NCBI GenBank assembly: GCA_045589955.1 | Contig: JAZNQD010000009.1 | Location: forward strand, 62,001 to 126,000 | Direction of reading: 5' to 3' | Source of the DNA: CAJGCS01 sp045589955 | GTDB taxonomy: Bacteria; Bacillota_I; Bacilli_A; ML615J-28; CAG-313 | Length of the DNA stretch: 64,000 bases | In this document: in pieces, positions 39,928 to 49,089 of the stretch | How positions within the stretch are numbered: the first letter of the stretch is position 1 | Layout of the letters: each line of letters starts with the position of its first letter | The notes under the pieces: model-generated | What the model saw: the letters and a program-made list of their open reading frames with translations, nothing else | Database searches by the model: none | Told to the model about the DNA's origin: nothing | Translations under genes and position numbers: made by a program

Positions 39928-42198
39928 TTAGCTTACAACTAAACGCATATCTGGGTCAACATATACGCAACCAGATGAATGATACCAATTATATGAAAAT
40001 TTAACTTCAATTGGTTCAATCATTTCTACATTAATTGGAATGACTATTTTTTTAGCTACAGCTTCAGGATCTGTCCACACTGAAGTATCATCATACCAAT
40101 CAATTACCGAAGTTATAGGTAAGTATTTAATTTCACCTAAACTGTTTTTAGTTGGCAAATAAACAATAGGATTAAATGCTAATTTACCTGCAGCTTCTTG
40201 GTCTTTTACAAAATCCTTATACGCAAAATAAATAACTAACTCTTGCATACCTAATTTTGTAGGAGTTACTGTAAAACCTTTATATGGGTTTGGACAAACG
40301 ACGATACGTTTACCTTCAGAAAGAGTATTGTTTGATAAACGTAAAGATGCTCCAGAATCACTACCATTTCTAGTCACTGACCAAGATTGAGCAAGTGTAT
40401 TTCTATTTCTAGCAACAAACTTACCTTCTGCACCGGCATTTGCACAAATAGCAATACTGTTTACATAATCAACATTAGTCTCTTTATCGCAAACGCAATC
40501 AAATACTTCTTCTTGGTTACAGTTGTCAATATAAATGGCATTAGAATAACCGTTATATAACCCACTAACGACAGGCTCAGTGTTTGTTTTATTTTCAATC
40601 ACTTTTAAATTTTTAATACGAACTGTAGACTGTTCTCCTATTACAACCGCTGGAACATCTAATTTGTCAAACACAAGCTCATTTACTTGTACATGAGTAC
40701 TGGTATGAGTATGTAATCTTGCTTCTAATCTATCAATATTAGCAACAATATTTCGTAAATATACATTACCAGCTAATTTTGAGCTAACAAAAAGATTTTC
40801 TATTCTTGCAATAGCTGCATAACTAGTTAAATAAGCATTACCATATGCTACTGTACCACCATTGTTTTGATGCCAATAACCATTTAATACAACTGTACTA
40901 TGTGTTGTACCATTGGTGTTTGTTATAAAACATTCATCTAATACATCGTGTAATTTAACAGATATGTTTTTAAAAATAGTTGGTTGTGGGGAACCTAATG
41001 CATCTCCCATGAAATGTGCGTTTAAGAAATTACCTTCTGCTAATTTTGCATTGCCAATTGTACAATCAACATCAAAGTTTGTCAGACTTAATTCTTTACC
41101 GTAGCCTTCGTGGGTATCATCATTTATATAACCTAAAATGAGTCCTCCGTATATATAACCACTTTCTAAAGCATTCGATACAGGAGCATTTGTAAACTTT
41201 TTAACACGAATTTTTGTATTATCGATATTTATGATACCATATCTTCTGTAACCATATGTATACATCAATGGTGTCAAACGGTTTGTTAATAATATTAAAT
41301 TACATTCGGTATTGCGATATGTGCCACTAAAAAGTACATCTCTAAATACAAAGGCTGGAGTAGGTGAAAAACACTTTATATTTACTTTATTATTATTCAT
41401 ATATACTGTATTAATGGCTTGTACAGAAAAAGCTTTACCATATTGAGTAGTTGTTCCATGATAACTATCGTTTGCATTTGTATGGTAGTTAATTATACAA
41501 TCTTCACATACGAAACTATTGGCGGCTAAAACAGTAACATAACAACCACCGAACTGATCATATTTATTAGCACCACTATCTAAATTGATATCTGTATCAG
41601 TATGCTCTGCTAAAAATGCATCTGAATCAATATCATATCCTAAAACACCAAATTTACAACCATAAAAACCAAAATTCGTTAATTTAGTTGTAATATTGTT
41701 ATTACCGAACATTCCTGATAATACTTCTCTATAACTACCACCGGAACTATAATTTGTTTTTTCGAGTCTATAACAATATGTGTTTATTACAGTTAAAAAT
41801 TCTAACTTAGCACTATTAATAACATTGTTATCAGCGGTATTATTGTATTTATTACCATAATGTGGAAATTTAATATTTGCATAATCGGCTTCGTCATTTT
41901 TCCAAGCTGTATTAATTTCTTCAACTTGTATCAAATCTTGAATCCATTGTTTATCAGTGGCTTTAGGCATACCCAAAATCATGACATTAACTAACGAATT
42001 ATCATTTTGCCAATTAATATTACAATGCTGATTAGCAGCATCGGTAGTACGTCTAATTACATAGCAAGTATTATTTTCTAATTTAGCTGGAAAATCTTTA
42101 AGTGCACTAGCAGCAGTAAGGCCATCCCCAGCTGTTTCGATTGTAGGGTCAATACATACTACTTTGTATTCTACGTTTTTGTATGAAAGTGTATACAT
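39928..42198 (-). CDS. beta-helix appendage protein, possible receptor-binding or glycan-binding
   Basis: 756 residues. The middle (about 120-560) has the short-strand periodicity of a right-handed parallel beta-helix (FVCEDCIINYH, VYMNNNKVNIK, VFRDVLFSGTYRNTECNLI), as in tailspikes. The N-terminus carries a domain with cysteines and an ALKDFPAKL segment, and the C-terminal ~150 residues are a separate beta domain. No catalytic acids can be assigned, so it may bind rather than cut surface glycans. Confidence 0.6.
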   Translation of the reverse strand: MYTLSYKNVEYKVVCIDPTIETAGDGLTAASALKDFPAKLENNTCYVIRRTTDAANQHCNINWQNDNSLVNVMILGMPKATDKQWIQDLIQVEEINTAWKNDEADYANIKFPHYGNKYNNTADNNVINSAKLEFLTVINTYCYRLEKTNYSSGGSYREVLSGMFGNNNITTKLTNFGFYGCKFGVLGYDIDSDAFLAEHTDTDINLDSGANKYDQFGGCYVTVLAANSFVCEDCIINYHTNANDSYHGTTTQYGKAFSVQAINTVYMNNNKVNIKCFSPTPAFVFRDVLFSGTYRNTECNLILLTNRLTPLMYTYGYRRYGIINIDNTKIRVKKFTNAPVSNALESGYIYGGLILGYINDDTHEGYGKELSLTNFDVDCTIGNAKLAEGNFLNAHFMGDALGSPQPTIFKNISVKLHDVLDECFITNTNGTTHSTVVLNGYWHQNNGGTVAYGNAYLTSYAAIARIENLFVSSKLAGNVYLRNIVANIDRLEARLHTHTSTHVQVNELVFDKLDVPAVVIGEQSTVRIKNLKVIENKTNTEPVVSGLYNGYSNAIYIDNCNQEEVFDCVCDKETNVDYVNSIAICANAGAEGKFVARNRNTLAQSWSVTRNGSDSGASLRLSNNTLSEGKRIVVCPNPYKGFTVTPTKLGMQELVIYFAYKDFVKDQEAAGKLAFNPIVYLPTKNSLGEIKYLPITSVIDWYDDTSVWTDPEAVAKKIVIPINVEMIEPIEVKFSYNWYHSSGCVYVDPDMRLVVS

Positions 42199-42220
42199 AT
42201 GTTTATCCTATCTGTTAAAA

Positions 42221-42640
42221 TTAAAAGATAATAGGCGAAGTTTCAATATCAAATTTAATATCAACGACTAAAGTGGAAGGCTCAGTAACAAACAAATTAC
42301 CGGTTGTATAGCCGTTTCCATATGCTCTTAAATTAGAAAGCTCTTCGGTACTTTGATTTGCATCAATTGGCCAAATATCCCATACTTTTGATATACCAAG
42401 ATGTTTTAATCCACTTGTAATAAAACCATATGCTACAGGTAAACAACGAACAGCTTTGGTATTATATTCTATATTCAATAGCATATTCAAGTCTTTTTTA
42501 AAGACCGGAAAAAATCGTGGAGGAAGTTTTACTTTAATTTTATCGCCTAGTTTACTATATACTGCTTTTTTACCACGATTAAGTAAATCAACAGCTGCTG
42601 TACCGACAGTAATAATATATTGTGAAGCAGCGACTAGCAT
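42221..42640 (-). CDS. hypothetical appendage protein
   Basis: 139 residues, basic and mixed in structure (KIKVKLPPRFFPVF, SGLKHLGISKVWDIWP). It lies between two large fibre genes. Possibly a small connector; no family recognised. Confidence 0.6.
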   Translation of the reverse strand: MLVAASQYIITVGTAAVDLLNRGKKAVYSKLGDKIKVKLPPRFFPVFKKDLNMLLNIEYNTKAVRCLPVAYGFITSGLKHLGISKVWDIWPIDANQSTEELSNLRAYGNGYTTGNLFVTEPSTLVVDIKFDIETSPIIF

Positions 42641-42651
42641 AGTTTATTCCT

Positions 42652-42694
42652 TAAAAAATAGGGCAAAATATAGCGAAATATACTTTGCCCTTTA
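42652..42694 (-). terminator. intrinsic terminator
   Basis: Minus strand GGGCAAA/TTTGCCC (42684-42690 with 42661-42667) then TATTTTTT, directly after the 42707-44383 gene. Confidence 0.8.
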
Positions 42695-42706
42695 CTTTTA
42701 TTTATA

Positions 42707-44383
42707 TTAGCCTACTAATACTACTTTATATGTTCCAGCAGTAACATTGCTAGAAGTATTCATTTTGATAGTAACAGTATTTTCAGTTGTAATAACGTCT
42801 GTAATAACTTCTTCATTAGTAGCAACTTCTTTAACAGTTACAACGACATCTTCACCAAATGTATGTTCAACTGTCCACGTAGCAACGCCACCAGCTGGAG
42901 TTAATTCATCGTTTAAAGCTACAACTTTGTGAACAGCACCGCCAGAAACAGCAGCAACTTCTTCTTTAGTAGCATAAGTTTGTTCAGCATCAGTTTTAGC
43001 TAAATATGTATTAGCAGCATCTGTCTTATTTAAATATGTTTCAGCAATTTGTTCAGCTGTAAGATAAGGTGTTAAATCGATATCACCACCTAAATCATCC
43101 CAGTGACCAGGCTCACTATCTGTAGCAGCAACCCAAGCATAATTTTCACCAGTTGCTTTTACATTATATACATCACCTTCAACGTTACCTTCAGTTGGTA
43201 AATCAGCAACTGCTTCTACTGAACCTTTGAATTTATAAACAGAAGAAACTTTAGCGTCAACTTCTTCTTTAGTATAAGCATCGGTGATACCATAACCAGC
43301 TAATGTATCAGCCTTATCAGCTTTGTTATCTAAAGCGGCTTGTGTAGCATCAGAAATTGGTTTATCTTTATCGGCTGTATTATCAACGTTTTCTAAACCA
43401 ACAGAAACTTTATCTAATACAACAACACCTGTTTGACCATTAACAGAAACAACAGCTGAACTTGCACTCAATACGCCATTTTCATCGATAGACAAGTTAG
43501 CACCAACTTTGATACCACCAAGTGTATCAGCAGATGCAACAGGCAATGTATAGTTATATGTACCAGCGATAGTTACTGTACCATCTTCATTTTCAGTTAA
43601 TGAAATATTATCGCCAGCTACTAATTTATTTTGTTTTTGATCTAATAATTCGTAAACGTCAATTGCTTCGCCGTCTTTTTGAATGTAGTATAAAGTATTT
43701 TCATCTTTTACATCCAAAGCATCGTATTGTTCTTTTGAACCAACCCACAATTTAATCATTGTAGAGCCAGTGTTAGAATCTTGGATAGCAGTTACAACAA
43801 CATTACCAGTTTCACCATTAACAGAAGCAACAGCGTCTGCCCATGTAGCAGTGGTACCATCAGTTGTTAAGAATTTGCCACCCATACCATCTTGAGCTGG
43901 TAAAGAATCTTTTTCAGCAATCTTATCGTCAACTTCTTGTTTTGTATAAGTATCTTCGATTACACCGTTGATTAATCCTTCGAGCTCAGTATCTTTGTTA
44001 TTCAAAGCTTCTTGATCTTGACGATATTGCTCACTATTTACATAATCTAAATTATCAACAGTAACTTTGTAGTCATTAAATTCTTGTTGAAGACCTTCGA
44101 AGTCTGATTGATTTGTTTTACCATCGATGGCAGTTTGAAGTTCTTGAACTTTTCCTTCATAAGTAGCAGCGTCTACTTTGCCATTTAAAGCTTCTTGCAT
44201 TTCTGCGAGAGTAGCATAGTGAGTCCATGCACCATTCTCGTAGAAACTAAATTTGTTTTCTGCTGTATCATAATAAGCTTGACCATTTTTTGCATTTTCC
44301 GGTGCGATTGCAAGATTTTGCAAGACGGCATTTTGCAATTCATTCTTATTAAGATCTATAGCAACTAAAAACTTTTTAGCCAT
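42707..44383 (-). CDS. long tail fibre protein, probably abundant
   Basis: 558 residues made of fibre stalk modules: GQAYYDTAENKFSFYENGAW near residue 37, several QDKLV/KADKA heptads, VNGETGNVVV and SVNGQTGVVVLDK repeats, and DVDLTPYLTAEQIAETYL. A C-terminal beta domain ends TAGTYKVVLVG. Codon choice is more regular than in its neighbours, suggesting high expression. It is a single unit with a terminator behind it. Confidence 0.78.
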   Translation of the reverse strand: MAKKFLVAIDLNKNELQNAVLQNLAIAPENAKNGQAYYDTAENKFSFYENGAWTHYATLAEMQEALNGKVDAATYEGKVQELQTAIDGKTNQSDFEGLQQEFNDYKVTVDNLDYVNSEQYRQDQEALNNKDTELEGLINGVIEDTYTKQEVDDKIAEKDSLPAQDGMGGKFLTTDGTTATWADAVASVNGETGNVVVTAIQDSNTGSTMIKLWVGSKEQYDALDVKDENTLYYIQKDGEAIDVYELLDQKQNKLVAGDNISLTENEDGTVTIAGTYNYTLPVASADTLGGIKVGANLSIDENGVLSASSAVVSVNGQTGVVVLDKVSVGLENVDNTADKDKPISDATQAALDNKADKADTLAGYGITDAYTKEEVDAKVSSVYKFKGSVEAVADLPTEGNVEGDVYNVKATGENYAWVAATDSEPGHWDDLGGDIDLTPYLTAEQIAETYLNKTDAANTYLAKTDAEQTYATKEEVAAVSGGAVHKVVALNDELTPAGGVATWTVEHTFGEDVVVTVKEVATNEEVITDVITTENTVTIKMNTSSNVTAGTYKVVLVG

Positions 44384-44402
44384 TATTTATCATCTCCATT
44401 TG

Positions 44403-44867
44403 TTAATTTAAGTATACTTTTCCTGCGAATGGAGATGAAAACTTAACAACGATATTATTCTTATCGATGTATTGTACATCTCCCATTACGGTTGTTCCTG
44501 CCGAATCAACCACCGTTACACTAGGATATCTATCTAAATTATGACCAATGTCCCAGCGAGTGTTTGCTTCAGCTTGAGTAAATACATACGTGGTAATTTT
44601 AACTTCAGATGAATCAGAATTTCCACCAAAAGTTGTCCAATACTCGTTTGTAATTCCTCCTCTTAAAACATAGCACGTGTTAGTTTCTTCGACATAAACA
44701 GCCATGCCTATTTTACGGCGTGGGATAGAAATTGCATCTCGAGCAGCAATATTTTCTACTTCACGCCAACCACCTTTTCCATATTCTGAATAATGTGTTG
44801 GAAAAAGATCTTCTGTTGTAAATGGCACAATGCCTGAAGGTAAATTAATTCCAGTTAAATTTGCCAT
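44403..44867 (-). CDS. fibre adaptor protein
   Basis: 154 residues. The central IPRRKIGMAVYVEETNTCYVLRGG segment is a common phage fibre/baseplate attachment fold, and the C-terminal WDIGHNLDRYPSVTVVDS to VVKFSSPFAGKVYL segment is the usual fibre end domain. Short, so perhaps a hinge or cap. Confidence 0.68.
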   Translation of the reverse strand: MANLTGINLPSGIVPFTTEDLFPTHYSEYGKGGWREVENIAARDAISIPRRKIGMAVYVEETNTCYVLRGGITNEYWTTFGGNSDSSEVKITTYVFTQAEANTRWDIGHNLDRYPSVTVVDSAGTTVMGDVQYIDKNNIVVKFSSPFAGKVYLN

Positions 44868-44870
44868 TTG

Positions 44871-45611
44871 TTATAAAACCTCTACTGAAATACTTGCACC
44901 AGTTTGAATATTTGCACTTCGATATATTACATAAGCCGAGGTATATCCATTTTTACTTGTAACATTTACGTTATTTGTAACTAAATCACTATATACAAAT
45001 CCATTTGCTTTAAATGATATCCCTGATACAAAAGATGCAGGTAAAACAAAATAAAAATACTTACCACCACTACAATTAAATACTCGCGATTGTTTACGAG
45101 AACTTGCTAACGCAGATGAAAAATTAACAATCGTATCATTATCAAGTACCTCTAATTCAGAAGAACCCCAATAAATTCTATATTGGAATGAAATTGAAGT
45201 GCTTGCACTAGCAGTTTTTTTACCATCACCAACAGTTATTGTATATGTACGATTAGAAGTAATATTTGCATTTGTTACAGCGTATTTTCTTAATGTTGGA
45301 TCGAGTGTACCAATACCCTGATTAATTGATTGTATAGTTATATCTTTATTAGTAGTCCAGCTTAAATTTACAGTATTTACTACCGTACCCATTTCTTGTG
45401 TTGAACCACCAGATAATTTAACTGTAGGAGCTTCATATAACACTTCTTCTACTTTAGCGGCGAGATTATCTAATTTATATTTATCTGCAGCTGACATTAA
45501 ACCATCTGTCTCTTGCGTAACTAAAGGGATAGGATCTGTATATGGAATCAAATACGTTCCATCTCTATCTTTTAAAATTACTTTATGTCTAGGTGTAAAG
45601 TCTTTTGTCAT
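44871..45611 (-). CDS. fibre/appendage protein
   Basis: 246 residues. The N-terminal HKVILKDRDGTYLIPYTDP module and MSAADKYKLD stalk element are followed by two beta domains, the first Ig-like (VKLSGGSTQEMGTVVNTV). It overlaps its upstream neighbour by one base. Confidence 0.66.
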   Translation of the reverse strand: MTKDFTPRHKVILKDRDGTYLIPYTDPIPLVTQETDGLMSAADKYKLDNLAAKVEEVLYEAPTVKLSGGSTQEMGTVVNTVNLSWTTNKDITIQSINQGIGTLDPTLRKYAVTNANITSNRTYTITVGDGKKTASASTSISFQYRIYWGSSELEVLDNDTIVNFSSALASSRKQSRVFNCSGGKYFYFVLPASFVSGISFKANGFVYSDLVTNNVNVTSKNGYTSAYVIYRSANIQTGASISVEVL

Positions 45612-46297
45612 TACATTAACGATTCTTCTTCGATTTCACCATCTAAAATTTCATAAGTAATACAAGTATTTAAAATTGTATCAAGATTACTTAAATTTTG
45701 AGCTACTGTATTTTCAGCTGTGATGTAATTGCCTTCTTGCATTTTACCGATTAAATTATCTTTAAGATAAGGCATATCAATCGAAATTAATGCATCAGGA
45801 GTAATAACAATACCTTCACCTGCTGTATAATTCGTAATTAAATCATCTACCAGAATATAAATATGACTATTATCAGTATTGGCTAAAATCAAATCAATAT
45901 ATTTTTGACCCGGTACCCAACCTGCAACTGGCTGATCTGGTTCAAGAACTTCTTGTACAGAGCCGGATTTAACAACCATATCAGAAGGAATGTTGATAAT
46001 ATCACCAACTGGTTCGTTACCTTTCATTAATTGGTAACTAGCAGAATATCCTTCTTCGGCAGTTTCTGATTTTTTAATTGTATACTCGGCGCCTTCGTTT
46101 ATTTCAATATTTACGCGTTTATCTACAATTTTTTGTTCGATGCCATTAACTAAAATCTTTTCTAGTTTATTGACTTGAGCACCTGCTTCTACTGCACCTA
46201 AATCTTCGCCTTTGTCATTATAAACAATGGAAGCTTTTGTTCTAGGATAAAGATAATTACCTCTAAGGTCTTTAATCTGAATTTTCTTTTCTGCCAT
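45611..46297 (-). CDS. fibre/appendage protein
   Basis: 228 residues. Its N-terminus (KIQIKDLRGNYLYPRTKASIVY and NKLEKILVNGIEQKIVDK) is the same module as in the 30200-31876 fibre, showing duplication across 15 kb. The rest is stalk plus a short C-terminus. Confidence 0.68.
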   Translation of the reverse strand: MAEKKIQIKDLRGNYLYPRTKASIVYNDKGEDLGAVEAGAQVNKLEKILVNGIEQKIVDKRVNIEINEGAEYTIKKSETAEEGYSASYQLMKGNEPVGDIINIPSDMVVKSGSVQEVLEPDQPVAGWVPGQKYIDLILANTDNSHIYILVDDLITNYTAGEGIVITPDALISIDMPYLKDNLIGKMQEGNYITAENTVAQNLSNLDTILNTCITYEILDGEIEEESLM

Positions 46298-46308
46298 TTA
46301 AATATCCT

Positions 46309-49002
46309 CTAAAAATCAATAGCTTCATCAACACCGACAATCATGAAGCCGGCAGATGTAACCAATTTAACCATACGATCCAACCTTTGTTCTAACGCTG
46401 CAATTTTATCTTCATATTCATTGCATTTTGCTTCATATTCAACCCTAGTAACATAACCAACACCAGGATTAATTGGAATATAGCCGGATTCGTCATAGCC
46501 AGAATCATCGTAATTAGATTCATCATAACCCGATTCATCATAATCCGGAGTAATTTCAGATTCTTCTTTATCACTTAAATCAACTGAAATAACGTTACCT
46601 GTAATACGAATACCATAACCTGGAATTAATCTATCTTGTTTTTCAGATTCCAAATAACTTATTGCTTGTGTAACATATCCTACATTACGTGAAATACTAG
46701 TTACGCTGTTATTTAATAATTCTTCAGCCTCTAAAGCACGTTCGGTTTCAGCTTTTAATTCATTGGCACTTACGTATTCACCTTTTTGTTGAATACCTAA
46801 ATCATCGAGAGTTAATGCGCCTTTTAATTCTGTACCGTTAACGTAAGGTTTATCAATTAAATCGTCATAAGAATCGATATTATTAACAACTGATATTACA
46901 TCGTTTTCTAAGATAATACCGTTACCTGCTTTTAATGTAGCTTGTAAGCCCAAATCTTCAGAAGTTTTATTTCCTTCTAAAACAACATTATTTATAGAAG
47001 GCTTATCGGTAAGGTCAGTATAAAGATAATTTGCTGAGATTACGTTTTCTTTAATTGAAATGTGTTCGCCAGCAATCAAAGTATCTTGTTTTTTAGATAA
47101 ACCACTATTTAACTCATCTTTAGAAGCTTTTATTTCATCTAAATTTGCTAATAATGCATTATTACGGTCTACATCTGCGTTATATCTTTCAATATTAACG
47201 AAATGTGTATCTACCCAAAGTTTAGTATATGCATCATTAATACCATATCCGTGTAAAGTAGTAGCCTTATCAGCTTTAGTATTTAATAATTCATCGGTTT
47301 CGGTTTTGGTATATGCGTCTAAGATACCGTATTCTTCTAAACTACTGCCTTTATCAGCCTTAGTGTTCAAATCGGTATTAGTAGCATAATCACCGGCAGG
47401 CTGTATTCCTAATTCATCTAAAGATTTATTACCTACTAATTCAACATCATTAATTAAAGGTTTACCCGTTAAAAATTCATAAGGAGTAACAATATTTGCA
47501 GCCGAAATTGTATTACCTTCAATTACAATGTTCTCACCTGCTTCTAAAATATCTTGTTTTGTATCAATTTTCTCATTTAAAGAATCTAATACAAACAATG
47601 TTGCTTTAGAAATAGGTTTGTCTAAGTCTGAAGTATTATCTACATTTTCTAATTGTAAATCATCTTTTGTTAATAATACGTTACCATTTTCGTCAGGTCC
47701 AACATTATTAACAGTAACAATAGCAGATGTGGCTGAAATTACATCATTTTCAATAGTGATATTATTTCCAGCTGTTAATTTATTTTGTTTTGTTTCTAAG
47801 CCTATTTCTAAATTAGCAACTCTAACTACAGCCGAATCTAAGTTAGTAGTTAATAAATGTTCAGCTTTAATTGCACGATTTTGTTCAGCAGTAATAGCAG
47901 CATTTAATTCAGAAGTTGTTATATAATCAGTTAAATCTAATGCAGTATTACCGATTAATTCCCAAGTATTATTAACCCACATATACTCTTCATATATGTT
48001 TTTATCAGCAGAAATTTTACTTGGTATGAAATATAATACTTTAGTTTTACCAACTTCAGGTAAATCTTCTAAAACCTCTACATTTAAAACTGCTAAATCG
48101 GCAATCATACCTTTTAATTTAGTAAGGTCTGTGTCAATTTTAGCAGATGAATACGTAGATGAATATGAAGACTCAAAATCGTTAATAACAGCAGAATTAT
48201 TTAAAGGTATCCATTCGCCATTTGATCTTACATATTCTTTATTATCTTTTGGAGCGTCTGGAATACCAACATCTAAGAAATGAAATACGGTTTGATTGCC
48301 ATTTTCATCAATACCATATAAAGTATTTGGTACATTTTGCTTTTCTAATTTATCATCTAAAGCAACAGATAAGGCAGCATTATCAGAAGGTTCGCCTTTT
48401 AAATTTGCAAATGAAATTTCTTTATCTGCAACCGGTGCATAAATAATAACACCATCAAATAAAGCTTCTGTAGGATCAACGAAAGTAACTAAAACTTGAT
48501 GTCCACTTGCAAAAATTACAATGTCATTTTCTTTTAATGAAGCAGGTGGAGTTACGGCTAATGCTTGTAAACCATTTAAGTTTTTGAGCTCATCGCCAAT
48601 TGCTAAATCGTCCGGTAATTCTTGTTGACTAGTAAATCTATCTGGTACAGCAACACCAGGTACAGAAATTTTACGTACCGGACCATCTCCAGAAATAACA
48701 ACATTAACACCTGCAATTAAAGTATCAATTTTCTCATCAAATACGCCTTGTGTGAAAACAGGATACTCTTGAGCACTTGGAATTGAGCCTTTGCCCGCAC
48801 GAATTTCAGCATATGTATGATTACCATCACCTAGTACATAATATAGACCAGTTTTTCCATGCTTTTCAAAATCATCATCATTGTAAAATGCATATGCTTG
48901 GGTATCTAGCGGTATTACTCTATTGTAATAAAGTCCGCCTTTTTCGTATTCTGACACATCTCGAATAAAACGATGTATCACTTTATTTTGAATAGCCGCC
49001 AT
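46309..49002 (-). CDS. large tail fibre protein with repeated stalk modules
   Basis: 897 residues. The N-terminal ~100 residues (VIHRFIRDVSEYEKGG to GLYYVLGDGNHTYAEIR) are shared with the next gene and look like a baseplate-binding domain. At least four copies follow of a linker unit like (D)KPxINxVxLxGNKxxxxLGIQ, alternating with QDxLxAGxxI trimer-stalk units. A C-terminal coiled coil and an acidic DES/DDS-rich segment follow. It would form a long trimeric fibre. Confidence 0.8.
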   Translation of the reverse strand: MAAIQNKVIHRFIRDVSEYEKGGLYYNRVIPLDTQAYAFYNDDDFEKHGKTGLYYVLGDGNHTYAEIRAGKGSIPSAQEYPVFTQGVFDEKIDTLIAGVNVVISGDGPVRKISVPGVAVPDRFTSQQELPDDLAIGDELKNLNGLQALAVTPPASLKENDIVIFASGHQVLVTFVDPTEALFDGVIIYAPVADKEISFANLKGEPSDNAALSVALDDKLEKQNVPNTLYGIDENGNQTVFHFLDVGIPDAPKDNKEYVRSNGEWIPLNNSAVINDFESSYSSTYSSAKIDTDLTKLKGMIADLAVLNVEVLEDLPEVGKTKVLYFIPSKISADKNIYEEYMWVNNTWELIGNTALDLTDYITTSELNAAITAEQNRAIKAEHLLTTNLDSAVVRVANLEIGLETKQNKLTAGNNITIENDVISATSAIVTVNNVGPDENGNVLLTKDDLQLENVDNTSDLDKPISKATLFVLDSLNEKIDTKQDILEAGENIVIEGNTISAANIVTPYEFLTGKPLINDVELVGNKSLDELGIQPAGDYATNTDLNTKADKGSSLEEYGILDAYTKTETDELLNTKADKATTLHGYGINDAYTKLWVDTHFVNIERYNADVDRNNALLANLDEIKASKDELNSGLSKKQDTLIAGEHISIKENVISANYLYTDLTDKPSINNVVLEGNKTSEDLGLQATLKAGNGIILENDVISVVNNIDSYDDLIDKPYVNGTELKGALTLDDLGIQQKGEYVSANELKAETERALEAEELLNNSVTSISRNVGYVTQAISYLESEKQDRLIPGYGIRITGNVISVDLSDKEESEITPDYDESGYDESNYDDSGYDESGYIPINPGVGYVTRVEYEAKCNEYEDKIAALEQRLDRMVKLVTSAGFMIVGVDEAIDF

Positions 49003-49048
49003 AATTTACATAACCTATTTAGATCTAAATTTTATTATCTTATTTAGT

Positions 49049-49054
49049 TAGAAC
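49049..49054 (-). promoter_or_regulatory. GTTCTA-type promoter of the 46309-49002 fibre
   Basis: Minus strand GTTCTAACTAAATAAG. Its 5' edge lies in the 3' arm of an AACTTTG/CAAAGTT inverted repeat (49052-49080). Confidence 0.45.
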
Positions 49055-49089
49055 TTTGATAACTAAATAATTACAAAGTTACAATACTA